Shown piece by piece: positions 39,015 to 54,156 of a stretch of DNA of 64,000 nt. The position numbers were made by a program, and so were the translations under genes. Positions within the stretch are counted from its first letter, which is position 1, and every line of letters starts with the position of its first letter. The notes beneath the pieces were generated by a model. That model worked only from the letters and a program-made list of their open reading frames with translations, was not told where the DNA came from and made no database searches. The stretch is from Chrysaora quinquecirrha (taxonomy: Eukaryota; Cnidaria; Scyphozoa; Semaeostomeae; Pelagiidae): contig JACTAT010000036.1 in assembly GCA_014526335.1 (NCBI GenBank), positions 1,514,386 through 1,578,385 of the forward strand. Reading direction: 5' to 3'.

Positions 39015-39707
39015 GTTCACATCTTTACAGGTTCTATACCAACCCCTTTCCTATTCCTACCCCTCTTAATATTCAGGACCTAGAGAACACTGATATACAA
39101 TTACTTACTTGTAGAAGGACGAAAATAATTCATATGTGAAAGAAACCACCCCAATGCCAATTGATAATGGAACAGAAATTTCCAAAAAGTGTGTAAATTC
39201 GTCTTTGGTGAAAGCTGAAATAAAATAAATACAAATAAAGTTCACCTTTTGATCCAATGCTCCTAATATAGACGCTTGATGTATCAACAATAAAGTTTGA
39301 TCCTTTGGCCGTAAGGAAAGACAAACAATTTACTTACCGACTCGAGATAACAGCGTCGCCTTGCTGTCGACCCTGAGATCAAATAATTTCACAGTCCAGT
39401 AGAAGACGGAAACTGCAACTGAAATCTCAATCAATTTGAAAATAATCTTTGTGACTTGGTTGCTTTTTCTTCTTTTAAAAATTCTTTCCTTATCTTCTGA
39501 GCTGAACAAATCTACAAAAAACAAACAAAATGCTGTTTAAGTTAACAATAAAAACACCTTTCTAGAACGGCTAGAAATCTGAAGGAAACATGCCAGTAGA
39601 AATATAATGGTATATAGATGTCTAAATAAAGGGCTTATAAGGTGCGAATGAATGCATGTATGAATTCCTGATGGGATGACATGACAGATTTATTCTTCGT
39701 GGAAACT

Positions 39708-40018
39708 AAGCAAGCAAGCAAGACAGAAGAGAAGCATGCAGGCAAGCAAGCAAGCAAGCATGCAAGCAAGCAAGCAAGCATGCATGCAAGCAAACAAGCA
39801 AGCAAGCAAGGAAACAAGCATGAAAGCAAGCATGCAAGCAAGCATGCAAGCAAGCAAGCAAGCAAGCATGCAAGCAAACAAGAAAGCAAGCAAGCGAGCA
39901 AACAAGAAAGCAAGCAAGCAAGCATACAAGCATGCAAGCAAGCATGCAAGCAAGCAAGCAAGCATGCAAGCGAGCAGGCAAGCAAGCAAGCAAGTATACA
40001 AGCAAAAAAAGCAAGCAC
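39708..40018. repeat. (GCAA)n-type microsatellite in LMF2 intron 10
   Basis: Mirror of 18040-18345 with a different pattern of variants. The open frames in all directions are repeat artefacts. Confidence 0.92.
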
Positions 40019-40569
40019 TTTGAATGACTGGAACCTCGAGAATGGCTGCCTAAAAATAAAATGTGAACTATGCAACTTACGTGATGAAATGAAGCCAGGC
40101 AAGTTATTGTAGAGAAATTCATCATCGACGAGGGGCAAACATAAGCATATTGTCAGAAGGTTGAAGAAATTGTAATTCCCAGTTAAAATGATAAGAATTT
40201 GCAAGAAGATCTGCAGAAAATAAAGGGAGCTAATAGTGAAACAAAAAAGTAAGTAAGCAACATGTAATATTTCCCAGAAAACAAACAAGCAAACTGTATT
40301 TGCTGATTTAGCCCTGCATGTTAAAAACAAGCAGTTAATATCCTACAGGTAATTATTACCATGGGTGTTTAGAGCTGTTCAAATCAGAGCTGTCCTGTTC
40401 AGAACTGACCTGAATATAGGCATGCAGACAAAACATAGAACGTGGAGGGGAACGCCAAGTCATCTTATAACCTTTAAATCTGAATCTAAACGACTTACAG
40501 TTTGTGTTCTAAAGGACTAACTTTTACTAGTTATAGATTTTTACACAAACAGCCTAAACAATTGATTGG

Positions 40570-40856
40570 ATATTAAACCAAGCGGCATGATCAAAGGGCC
40601 AACAACGATTCCACTTAGTTAACGAGCCACTAAGAGTCCAATGAAATCGTCAAGTAACTCTCCAAATTACTGGACTACCATACATCCTAGGCTCTCCTCC
40701 CGTTTTACCTCTATGCTTTGTCGCCATACAGTAAGGTAGGAAGTACCATGCACATTTGTATATAATTTCATTAACGGCAAACTCTAGGATAGATTTTCCA
40801 TAAGTGGCATATCACAATGGGATTTGAACCCAAGACTTTCAAGGGTCATTTTCTTT
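40570..40856 (-). mobile_element. tRNA-derived SINE-like repeat, family 1 (mirror copy)
   Basis: Mirror of 17213-17480. It contains GGGATTTGAACCC, the reverse complement of a B-box. Confidence 0.55.
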
Positions 40857-43049
40857 CAATAATAAATGAACTTTGTTGTACCATATGTTAAAAATAAGTG
40901 AAAATATTTACCTGAGAAAAGAATGCAAAGATTCTTATCGATCTCACTGGGAAGAAGAAGAGGAAAGGAATACCAATTTCAATAACAAACCTTAAAATAA
41001 AAACCATAGCATTTACAATACATGCAAAAACAATGAATTATACTCTGCAATACAGCATACATTTTATAAAAAAACATAAAAACTTTACCCATTAATATTT
41101 CTTGCTGTTGTTTTCAAATATTTAAAAACAATTGTCCCTTCTTCTTATGATATCCATTATTCTAGCAACTCTTCTTACTTAAAAATGGTGCATTAGGCTA
41201 ACCTCGAATAGTTGAAGACTAAATAAGAAAAGTTGCGTTCTTGGGAAGTTGAGAAACCAACTCTTTAAGAAACTTTAATTATGTTTATGTTAAAAGTGCA
41301 AGAACCCTAAAAGCCTAACTAGAATTAGTGGACTGAAGCTTCTTATAAAAATGATTTTTTGAACATTATATCATAATGATTTTAAACAGAAAGAAATAGG
41401 TCCTCGACATACGAATTTTTGCCAAATAATCTCCAAGAGCTTATAAATGTTTATATTCACGAATAAAAATTTACTGCATCAAATGAAACAAATCTTACGT
41501 CAATGCAACACTTAGTCGCTGAAACCAGTCTGGAAGCTGATGAGCATACCATGCCAATGGAGTTGGAATACACTGAAATGGAAAATCTCGATTTTAACCT
41601 TCAATCATCTTTCATTAAGGTATACCAGGAAAATTAGGCTTTGGCCAAACGATCAAACATTGCTTGTCAAACATTTGAAATTTGGCTATCAACTAGGATG
41701 TTTCACCGTTTGGCCACGTCGCAAAACAATGCTTGTCCTATATTTCTGCTTGCGTCAAACAAAAACGTTACGATTCTTTAAAGTTAACCAATAAATTTGC
41801 CACAACAAGACAAACCAAGTAACTCTAAAACTAACATCACAGACCTGTGATTCACAAAGTCGACCTAATTCCTGAGTTGTACACAACTTCGAAATTGCGA
41901 AAAACAGCGGAATTAACGTAGTGCAAAGCTTTTAGACGAGAAACGATTTTTAGTACGCCCTACGATGTAAACGTTGATAATCGAAATTTAGAGCCAAATG
42001 TGTATCTATTTCGGCTGGATCACTCTCAATGTTTCTTTGTGAGTCGATGCTAGAGCGTCTAGCGATTCATCTCAATAGCAAAAACTTGGGCTCTACCTAA
42101 AAACTGCAGAATTAAATGAACTTAGACATAATTCACTAACTTGTGATTCGTAATGATAATTCAGAGCAGTGAGTCCCCACCAAGTGTGACACTGACTTGT
42201 CAGCTTAACAACACCGGACTGAAACATCAGTCTGAATATCAACCATCTTACAAGCCAAAAACAGAAGCCAAAGCGTGGTCTGAAAGAAGAAGGGACAAAT
42301 ATGTACTTAAATACAGTTTCAAATTGAGTTTGCTCAATATTAGGCTGTTTTAATAACAGGACAAGAACGCCAATTAAAAAGCTGTCTTTGTTAAGAAGGT
42401 TTGTTGTTTTGACCAAATTTTCACCACCCTATATGGTGGTATGGAGGGCTCCATGCCCGCAGACTCTTCTGGTTTTAATCGCAAGTTGTTGATTGCAGAA
42501 AATTCTTAGCCTGGTGGTTCCTATAAAGGCTGTTCTCTAAAAACAGAGCAGAACTGTCCATGATTTTCGGTAGTGTAAATACTGTATTTCCTAGAATAAG
42601 CACTCTTGCTTCAATATACGCCCCTTTTGGTCCAGGACAACCCTTCTACAGTGTATGTGCAAGCTCTTGATGAAATAAATCCAGAGGCACTTTTTGGTAC
42701 TGGTTGCAAAACTTAATTTTCGCCACAGCGTTAGTTTATTAATCACTTTTATAATAATTGATCCTCTTTGAGAAGGGCTTTTCAAATAAGCGCCCTCGGC
42801 GCTAAAATCAACGAGATTTAATAATAGTTCAGAGAAAATGTCGGAGTCAATGTCTCAAAAACACTAGTACTGTAACACTAGGAACATGACACAGTCAATG
42901 ATCCCCTTTACGATTTAATGGAAACTAGGCTTTACTCACCTATCCTTGAGTTCTCCACCGAATGAAAATGGCGCCAATATGATGCCAAGAAATCCCGTTT
43001 CCAGAAGTAATATATCCCTAAGAAATAGATCAAAATTAAGAACTTAAAT

Positions 43050-43759
43050 AGGAATTTCATGAAATTTATACTACATGATATTCAACTCAATTGAGATATT
43101 TCTTGAAAATATTGTCATTATATGGGCTAGCATCTATGAATAAATCAACTTTAAAACTTTTCTGTCCAAAAACATACTGTAACAAAATATGCAAGTTTAT
43201 ATGCTTATGCAACAAAACAGGAAAATCAATAATTCATTCTCTCAGTCAAATGATATGTTCAAATGTCCTCCATCACACTCAATACACTTCTCTAATCCGA
43301 CTGGCCATGCATTAAGTATTGGCCTTGACAATTTCGTGCTGGGACAATGAGTACCATCTGGGCACGATTACAGTCCGCAATGATGGAATATTACGAACGT
43401 TGTTTTCTTGCACAAACACGAGCTTGAATCCTTAATTGAATAATCGAAGGTGTTTAAATCAGGGCTATTTGCCGGCCACTTATCTTATGTAATAAAATCA
43501 GGGACGTTCACTTCAACAAAATCCTGAGTAGAGCGAAATCCTGGATTGCCAACCTCCTGACAAAACAGCAGATTTTGGGACATCATACATTTAATGTCAA
43601 ATTGCACCAGGATGGAAGCTCTTATTATCAAGATATTACCACACGATATTGCATTTGAGTTGAATATTACCTGGTATAAATTTTATAAAATTTCTCTTTG
43701 AGAAAAATTATTCAGAAATTATTTACCTAAGGGGGTCCCTTTTTTTGGGCCACCCTGTA
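43050..43759 (-). mobile_element. Decayed mariner-like element (right arm only)
   Basis: Lies in LMF2 intron 5 and is absent from the left arm. The end near 43759 reads, on the minus strand, CAGGGTGGCCCAAAAAAAGG after TA, a terminus style common in mariner elements. Internal inverted repeats (TTCAACTCAA near 43080 and TTGAGTTGAA near 43660) are also seen. A minus-strand translation with stops gives NIPSLRTVIVPRW and RTFEHII, resembling the C-terminal part of IS630/Tc1/mariner transposases. It replaces about 0.9 kb of left-arm intron (14110-15005). Confidence 0.55.
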
Positions 43760-45219
43760 GAAAAAGGCTAGTCACGAGGAAAAAGAAAAATACAGTAAGA
43801 AATGAGAGAGACCATTAGATAGAAGAAAATGTTGGTATGAATGAATGAGAGAAAAGCTAGAATCCACAATAATAGACTGGCACAAAAAGCAAAACTTACC
43901 ATTGGAACCACAAGAAAGTCTGACCAACCTGTTAATAAAGAGAGAAGAATTATTATGACCAATTAATGATGATCAATGATCATTGATAATGATGATAGAT
44001 GTTCAATTATTAAGTCAAGGTTTGGGGGACTATACAGCTAATTTGGTATGCAGCTTCTTTTTGCCGTGGACAAGTGCACCTTTTTGGAGAAATATACTCT
44101 GGGAAAACTTGATTTTAACAAGTTTCCGACATGCTTTGGATCATCTGCAGGGAGAGAAATTCATTCATCTTGTGTAAAAACCAAACACATACCCCTATCA
44201 CATTTGGCACTGAAGAGTAACCTCTAAAACATATGGTACCAAGTTATTTACAGGAATTTCCTGTGACAGGAGATAAAATGATAATTATTTAATCTTCTCA
44301 AATACTTTCTTCTTACCAGGTAGAGTGAAAAGTAAAGAAACCAAAGCAGTGCAAATGAAAGACTGTTCCTCATTTTCGTAGATATCAAAATGCTAAATGA
44401 AATGGCAGTTCCAAGAATGCAAAGCAGATCCATCATTGAATCAACACTCAGGCCTATCACAGGAGCAAACCATAACAAAGTTGGCCTTTTCCAAAAGCTA
44501 TCAACAAGCAATCTTCCCCCTAAAAGATAAGATTAATGAAATAAAATCATATCACAGAATCTTATAAGGCTCACAACAACAAGCCTGCTGAATGTGGCAG
44601 CAGCATAAGTTAGATCTCTCTTTAATGCTTGGCAAGGCAAAGTGCCTCGGCCATGCAAGCGTTAATATCTGGGCACAACTGAAGAAATGTGCACCCATTT
44701 GAGAGGCACTTTGAGGAGGGTTTTAGTGCACCAAGAATCTGCTGAATACTATAGGGCAATTCGGTAGAATTTCAATTTCTCCAAATCAAAAGATATCAAG
44801 TTTTTGATGCAAAAATCATGTAAAGCATCCAAAATTTAGTCGAAGTACAAATTTTTGCTGTCCTAGTACTTGTATATAATAAGCATTCAAACTTCCTGAT
44901 TCTATAAAGGCTTTGACCGCAAAAATGAGGTAGGTTAAAGTTTTACATACACCGGGTCTAAGCCCTTGTAAAATCATGAACTTTAAATGCTTGTAAAAAC
45001 GATAACACCAGCGCTGAGAAAGTAAAACTTGGCACCAAGACTTAATTTTGGGTGCTTTATATGATTTTTGATAAAAAACTTGATATCTTTTGATTTGGAG
45101 AAATTAAAATTCTACTGAATCGCCATATAGAACAGGTTAGACTTGGACACTTTGGTGAAATATTAGTATGTAAAAGGCTAATATTGTTCTCAAATGAAGT
45201 CAAGAGTGAGTATGCTTAC

Positions 45220-45330
45220 TTCTGCAAACATTGCAACTAACTTCACAATTTTTATGCATCCATTTTGTGTTTTTTTCACATTCACCACTAGAAGCCCAAT
45301 GTGGGCATTTTTCATTTTTATCGGAACATT
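45220..45330 (-). CDS. LMF2: LMF2 exon 3 encoding ShKT domain (right arm)
   Basis: Mirror of 12402-12512: 111 bases, phase 1-1, canonical splice sites, all six cysteines kept. It reads GECEKNTKWMHKN where the left arm has [13 protein letters not shown]. Retention of frame, cysteines and splice sites in two diverged copies supports a functional exon. Confidence 0.88.
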
Positions 45331-46305
45331 CTAGAAAAGATAAGGGAACCTTTGTTCTGCTCACTGTGGCACTAAAATCAATTGATCAAAAGAAAATTTA
45401 GTCTCAAAAACAATAGCCTTTGGTGCTCGGTCACAGAATAGAGAGTCAACCAGTAGGCTCACTCAAGCAATTTCTTGTTTCTCACATACATCTCGCATAC
45501 GTACAAGGTTAAGTTGCTGCCAAAGGCTTTCCATTAGCATAGCATTGAATCCTGTTTATGGCGCTAACTATTGTTTCCTAATGTACTCTTGGTAACAAAA
45601 CCATGACATTTAAATTCAAAGTGTTCTGATGTGAGTTGGCCTTCTGCCTAACTTCCTATTCTGTGGTTCGGTGCGCACAAATTTCAGTCTGCCTGGTAGG
45701 TTAAAACATATTAAAATGGAACAATAATAAAGAAACTAAAGAATAGTAGCGAAATTACCCTCTCTTAAGTGAATTCTTGCAGGCAATAAGCCATCTTTGC
45801 CATAAAGGCCTTAAAACAAAGTGAAATATTTGTGATTTATACAAATCTAAGTCAAAAAAGTAAGTTGGCCTGTCTGTAAGGAAGGCCTATAGCTAGGCCT
45901 AGGCCTGGTGATAGGCCATGCCATCAGGCCATGCAATCCAGCTTCCAACTGCCTAAAAGTCAATATGCTTGATTCCATGAAGGAGGAAAGCTTTTCTTAG
46001 AGATGCAAAGAATATATTTGCATTAATACTTACCAGGTATTTGGAAATATAGAGAAACAAAAGCAAATAGATATATCGCAGCTAAACACCAAAGAAACAA
46101 ATTTCTGGTCACCAAAGTCGCCATTTTCCTGGACAAAAGAAACGTGTTTGGAAGATGGGTGAATACGAGGCTAAGGGGAGGGAACCAATAAGAATCAAGA
46201 ATCAAGAATAGAATCAGAATTAAGGTGGCAGCATTCAAACTGCAGACAATAAGGTTGGAACTCCTTGGAAGTCAAGCATTTACTTGATGTCTTTGTGTTT
46301 CTTAG

Positions 46306-46390
46306 GAAATCCCGTAGGAATCCTTTTGTTTTGATAGTAGAAATCTCCTACGCCTCTCCTGAGAGTGAAATGCCCCTCAGACTAAAAAAG
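46306..46390. repeat. GAGGGGC-family repeat upstream of LMF2
   Basis: Contains GAAATCTCCTACGCCTCTCC and TGCCCCTCAG. It is the mirror of the copy at about 10533-10605, close to both LMF2 start codons. Confidence 0.5.
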
Positions 46391-46681
46391 GATTCACGAT
46401 GGTCTTGTTGGCCGTAACTTACTTTGTAGTGTGGTGATTTGAGAACTAAGCGCATTTTTAACACAAAAAATGACTTGAGACATTAATGTGGGGTTTCTTT
46501 AGATTAGGCTGAAAAATAGTTTTTTAACTTATGCGAATGATTAAGAAGCGCCAAATCGGGTTTGGTCAAAACAGAAGAGCGAATTTTAGCATTTCCCGAC
46601 TTCGTTCAAGGCGGACGTGCTTCTTAATCGCTCTCATAAAGTACTACTTCTTCGCTTGTTAAATATTAGAACAAGTTGAAA

Positions 46682-47494
46682 ATGGCAATAAGAAGAGAGA
46701 TACATATGAAAATGATCCTAGACGTTGCTGATTACGTAAAGAGAGTAAAGAAGAAAAAGTTAGAAAAACTATTGATACTGAAAGAAACTGAAATCCTTGG
46801 CCTAAATCAAGAGGACGCACAAGACGCCATGAAAGACTTGAAGGATAGAGGAATAATATCGTTTCAGGAACCAGAAGACATAATAACTATCGATGAAAAA
46901 GAAAGATTTCAACTTGCAAATTGTCTGATAGATATTCTGAAAAGCTCGCCTTTTACGGACAGTGGAAATGATCTTGAAAATACGAGAAAAACAACAGCTT
47001 TTCAAACCACGCCCTTACAGGAAGACATGCATCGTGAAGCCTTGCCCTTACAACAAGAGGCGCAAAGTCCCTCCTACGGTTTGGCCGATGTACATAAGAA
47101 AACGAAGCCCATTGATTATGAAGCTGTTTTTATTCAAAGCTTGCAGGATAGAATTATTTCCCTAGAACGTCAACTAAACGAAAAGCAAATCATCATCGAA
47201 AAATTACTGAGTTGGCCTAACACGAATGATACGGATGCTCCCGTGGGATCCTTGTCCAAAGCAAAGCTATTGAAAAACAATCTCATTAAAGAAAGCAAAC
47301 AGTCAGTGAACAATAGCAGGGCTACAAACAATGCCTCCAATTCAAACAACATCCACAATGAAAGAAGTCATGCAGAAGATTCGAAACAGCCTCCAGCAAA
47401 TGGAAATGCTCTCCAGACACCCAGGAATGAAACGAAAAAGCAATCCAAAGAGAGTAAAAGTCCGATAACAAAGGCAATAAAATCAAAATTCTAA
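46682..47494 (+). CDS. LINE ORF1, N-terminal region
   Basis: An open frame of about 270 codons, rich in Lys, Glu and Asn. The N-terminal part is helical (VKRVKKKKLEKLLILKETEI). A likely coiled coil occupies the middle (FIQSLQDRIISLERQLNEKQ), and the tail is Asn/Ser/Lys-rich. It ends at a stop just where the SGNH frame begins one phase away, suggesting a one-base slip in an originally continuous ORF1. It probably acts as an RNA-binding chaperone by analogy with other LINE ORF1 proteins; no zinc knuckle or RRM is evident. Confidence 0.6.
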   Translation: MAIRREIHMKMILDVADYVKRVKKKKLEKLLILKETEILGLNQEDAQDAMKDLKDRGIISFQEPEDIITIDEKERFQLANCLIDILKSSPFTDSGNDLENTRKTTAFQTTPLQEDMHREALPLQQEAQSPSYGLADVHKKTKPIDYEAVFIQSLQDRIISLERQLNEKQIIIEKLLSWPNTNDTDAPVGSLSKAKLLKNNLIKESKQSVNNSRATNNASNSNNIHNERSHAEDSKQPPANGNALQTPRNETKKQSKESKSPITKAIKSKF

Positions 47495-47970
47495 TTGTTG
47501 GCGACTCGCAGCTAAGAAATCTGAATACAGAAAAGATGTCAAGCGATAACCATATTGTAGAGAAGAAGTTTAAACCTGGTATGAAAGTGAAAGAAATAGT
47601 ACGGCAAACAGGAAAAAATGAAGATAACGATGTCATAATTGTCCACGCTGGTACGAATAACGTCGGGTCGACAACACCAGAAAATCTATGCAAAGAAACT
47701 ATCGATTCTCTCAAAAGTGTACAGGAAAATAACCCTGGCGCAAAGATTACTTTCTCTGGCGTGTTTAAAAGGAAAGACTCCCATGAATCTAATGCGAAGA
47801 TCATAAAGCTAAATGAGCTGTTGGCTGAAAACCTGCCCCTCAACGGCTTTGATATGATTATTAACGACAATATTTTATTTAGCAATTTAAAAAGTGACGG
47901 TTTGCATTTGAATGACGGTGGAGTAAGGAAGTTTGCAGGTAACTTAAACAAATTCATAAAGTACTGTTAA
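47480..47970 (+). CDS. LINE ORF1 SGNH/GDSL esterase-like domain
   Basis: Reads KIKILIVGDSQLRN (block I, catalytic Ser), IIVHAGTNNVG (block III, GxN) and SDGLHLNDGGVRKF (block V, DxxH). All SGNH catalytic blocks are therefore present. Esterase-like ORF1 domains are known from CR1 and L2-type LINEs, where they may bind lipid or act in particle formation. The frame differs from the preceding coiled-coil segment. Confidence 0.8.
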
Positions 47971-48016
47971 CGGTGTTTTAGCTCCGGTAGCAACACGAAC
48001 AGGTGCGGGGAACTGC

Positions 48017-49008
48017 TTGGGGACGAGGAAGAGAAATGGTCTCAAAATCGCTTTCTTAAACATAGTTTCCCTCAGAAAATATAAGAATGAGCTAAGCATT
48101 ATTTTGCATGACAATGATATTGATATCATTGGACTAAGTGAAACTCGTCTAGATAACAGCATTACAGATGCTGAAGTATCGATAGAGGGTTTCACAATAT
48201 TTCGTAAAGATCGAAATGTAAATGGGGGAGGGGTCGCAATCTATGTTAAGGACTCATTACCTCTACCCAAAATAGTAGAAAAAGCGACAAGTTAGAGCTC
48301 CTTTCTCTTGAGATCAAACAAAAAAATGCGAGGCCTTTCTTTCTTATCTGCTGGTATCGGCCCCCAACTGCTGGGGTTGATGACGTAGCATTTGAGGGCC
48401 TTAGAGGAACAATTAGGGAACTCGATAAAGCAGGAAAAGAAATTATTCTAGTTGGCGACACTAACTGTGATTTTAAGAATAGTGCAAATGCTAATACAAA
48501 ACAATTGAAACATGTCTATTCTGAATTCCAATTAGAACAATTGATTAAACAATACACAAGAGTCGCTATAACAACAACCGAACAAGGTGAACAAAGAATA
48601 AGCAAATCACTTATAGACCATTTCTCTACCTCGAGCCCCAAATATATATTAGAGACCAATGTTCTAGAAACTGGAATGGTGGACCACTACTTGGTGTATG
48701 GCATAAGAAAAATAAATGCATGGCGACTAAATAAAAAGGCACGAAGCCAAAAATAGTCGAATCGCGTACAATGAAAAAGTACGACAGGGCACTTTTCCAG
48801 CAGGACCTACAGCAAGTAGATTGGGAAACCATTCTTACCCTTTTGCGAATAATCCATCTGCTATGGCTGCTACATTTCAGGAGATTTTCGAATCGATTTT
48901 GAGTACACATGCTCCCATTAGAAAAAGGAGAGTACGATCAGAGTTTGCTCCTTGGTTAACCCCAAATCTCAGGAAATCGATGGAAACTAGGGACAAACTA
49001 AAAAATTA
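48017..49008 (+). pseudogene. LINE endonuclease (APE-type) region, broken
   Basis: Fragments in order: FLNIVSLRKYKNEL, IIGLSETRLDNS (catalytic Glu), GGGVAIYVKDS, ILVGDTNCDFKN (Asp/Asn) and METGMVDHYLVY-like (DH). These match the exonuclease-endonuclease-phosphatase family that nicks target DNA. Stops at 48293, 48754 and 49006 interrupt it. Confidence 0.85.
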
Positions 49009-49135
49009 GCGAAAATATCTCCGGAACTATGGCCTGCCTATACCAAGCAGCGGAATCAAGTAACTAAAGAAATTAAGTGTTCCATCCAGGATTATTACAA
49101 AGGGTTAATAGAGAAAATAAAGGGATTCAAAGAAA

Positions 49136-50855
49136 ATGTGGAAAACGATCAATCGAGTCTTGGATAAAAATACAAAGTCGACGACGATTCCAAGTCTAGA
49201 GGTTGATGGTAAAACATTGACAAAAGAAAATGACGTACTTGAAGCGATAAATTATCACTTTGTCTCGGTTGGACCAAAGCTCGCAAGTAGCATAAAAACG
49301 AGACCAGGTGATAACTGCTTGCAACATATCACACCAGTAAACAATGAATTCCTACTTAGAACAATAGACAAGCAATATGTGGTGAATGCTATAAATCAGC
49401 TCAAGAACGGAAAAGCGTCTGGTCCCGACAAAATCACCGTAACTTTGGTAAAAGACGCGTGCGAATTTATCGCTGAACCACTTTTGCTGATTTATAACTC
49501 ATCACTCGAAAACGGCATCTTCCCTGACATTTGGAAATTAGCAAGAGTCACTCCAATTTATAAGTCAGGCCCCAAAACTGACCTAAATAATTACAGACCT
49601 ATTTCGGTAATCTCAGTTTTTTCGAAAATGCTAGAACGGCTTGCTCACGATCAGCTGTTCGAGTTTCTCAAAGCAAATGATAGTATTTCTTGCAACCAAG
49701 CAGCATTCCGCAAGTTATACTCTACGGTAACATCTCTTATAAGCAGCACTGACTACTGGTATGAAAATATTGATAGCAGCAACGTAAATCTAACTATTTT
49801 TCTCGATCTTAAGAAAGCCTTCGATACAGTCGATCATGATATACTGATCAGGAAAATGTATTCATACGGAATTAGAGGAAAGCTGGGGATTGGTTCAATT
49901 CTTACTTAAATGAAAGAAAACAATTCTGCTCTCTTAACGGTCAGCAAACAAAAGCCAGAAGCATAACCTGCGGCATTCCACAAGGTTCTTGTTTAGGGCC
50001 TCTTCTTTTATCGTTTACTTAAATGATCTAGAAAAGTGTCTTAAACTTTCTAGGGCTAATATCTATGCTGACGATACCAGTATAACGATTGCATCTAATG
50101 ATGTAGCGAAACTTATTGAAGACGCACATCAAGAGCTTTCCAATCTGTCTGAGTGGATGAGGGTAAATAAACTAAGCCCCAATCCGGAAAAGACAGAATT
50201 CATGGTTATAGGGCATCCGCTTAAAACCAGAAATCTTGACCTGCCAGAGGTTCTGAAACTCGACAACTCCAATATAAAAAGAGTCGATAAAGTAAAATCC
50301 CTTGGAGTGATAGTAGATGAGAAACTAAACTGGGACGAACAGTTTCAGCGCACCAAAGGCAAAGTGAGCGGAGGTCTTGCAGCCCTAAAAAAATTGAAAA
50401 ATATCATTCCACAATCTCAAATGTGTAATGTATACTACTCATTGGTTGAGAGTCACCTGCGTTACGCTGATGTTATTTGGGGTAGTTTATCAAAAACGAA
50501 AATAGCTACTCTTCAAAAACTTCAAGATAGGGCATATTCAATAATAAATAGTGCAAGAATAAAAGATAAGTGGTCGACTTCCTGGATTAACGTAGAAAAC
50601 CTATTCCGTTATGATAGGAATGTCATGACCTACAAGATCATCAACAAACTATGCCCCGAGAGCCTATGGGACAAATACCAACCGAGATCTTTACACTCGA
50701 CCTACAGAACGAGGCATTGTAAAGATCTCCAGATCCCTAGATACAAAACTGAATTTGCGAAGAAAGGCTTTCATTACGCAGCTCTCAAAACGTGGAATGA
50801 TACACCTGTTGAAATTCGTGAGCTACCTACACTAGATCGTTTCAAAAGCAACTAA
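49136..50855 (+). pseudogene. LINE reverse transcriptase region, broken
   Basis: RT motifs in order: LKNGKASGPDKIT, YRPISVISVFSKMLE, TIFLDLKKAFDTVDHDIL (catalytic Asp), [13 protein letters not shown] and NIYADDTSI (YADD active site, near 50060), then the thumb and a C-terminal tail with LFRYDRNVMTYKIIN. A frame change between about 49880 and 49920 splits it in two. The non-LTR assignment rests on these motifs and the absence of RNase H or integrase. Confidence 0.9.
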
Positions 50856-51028
50856 AAACGCATCTAAGGAGCTAGACCATGCAAACACAACTCCTTGGAA
50901 GATCAGCAATACAGATTAGTTTAATAGGCGCAAATTTTTCCTTTTTTTTTTTAAGCCATATTTTTAGGAATTATATATTGTAATTAGATTTATCAGGTAT
51001 TGTTAGTAATTTTATGCTGAAAGGGTTA

Positions 51029-53964
<2,936 letters not shown>

Positions 53965-54146
53965 TTATAAAAAGGCCTAGATACACCAAAGGTCTGAAAT
54001 GCTTCTTCTTCTGAAGGCAAGACACAAAAAGTGAAGACTTGACTCGAAAACCGCAGAATTTGTAGCAATCAGTCCCACGCCCACTGTTACTTCAATTGTC
54101 CAAATATGGTCATAAATTCGAAGACTGACCAACTTCCGTATTTTTT

Positions 54147-54156
54147 CCCTATATGG
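54147..54156 (-). promoter_or_regulatory. CArG-like box upstream of truncated actin
   Basis: CCCTATATGG, the mirror of 6636-6645, conserved although the gene body is broken. Confidence 0.4.

Larger units (their letters stand above)
36369..46124 (-). pseudogene. LMF2: LMF2, 3'-truncated copy (right arm)
   Basis: Seventeen exons mirror the left gene: 46034-46124, 45759-45809, 45220-45330 (ShKT), 44317-44519, 43900-43928, 42940-43017, 42141-42279, 41499-41572, 40912-40990, 40081-40210, 39338-39511, 39109-39214, 38481-38577, 37907-38022, 37736-37805, 37257-37311 and 36369-36615. All stay in frame here, including exon 4 with the extra G. Differences from the left arm include C-to-W in the first membrane segment, Q-to-L at the end of exon 4, and H-to-N in exon 15. 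The last three exons ([10 protein letters not shown] onwards) are absent; microsatellite, a LINE tail and a deletion occupy their place. The encoded protein would stop after the segment containing [16 protein letters not shown]. It is either a null allele or a decayed duplicate. Confidence 0.88.
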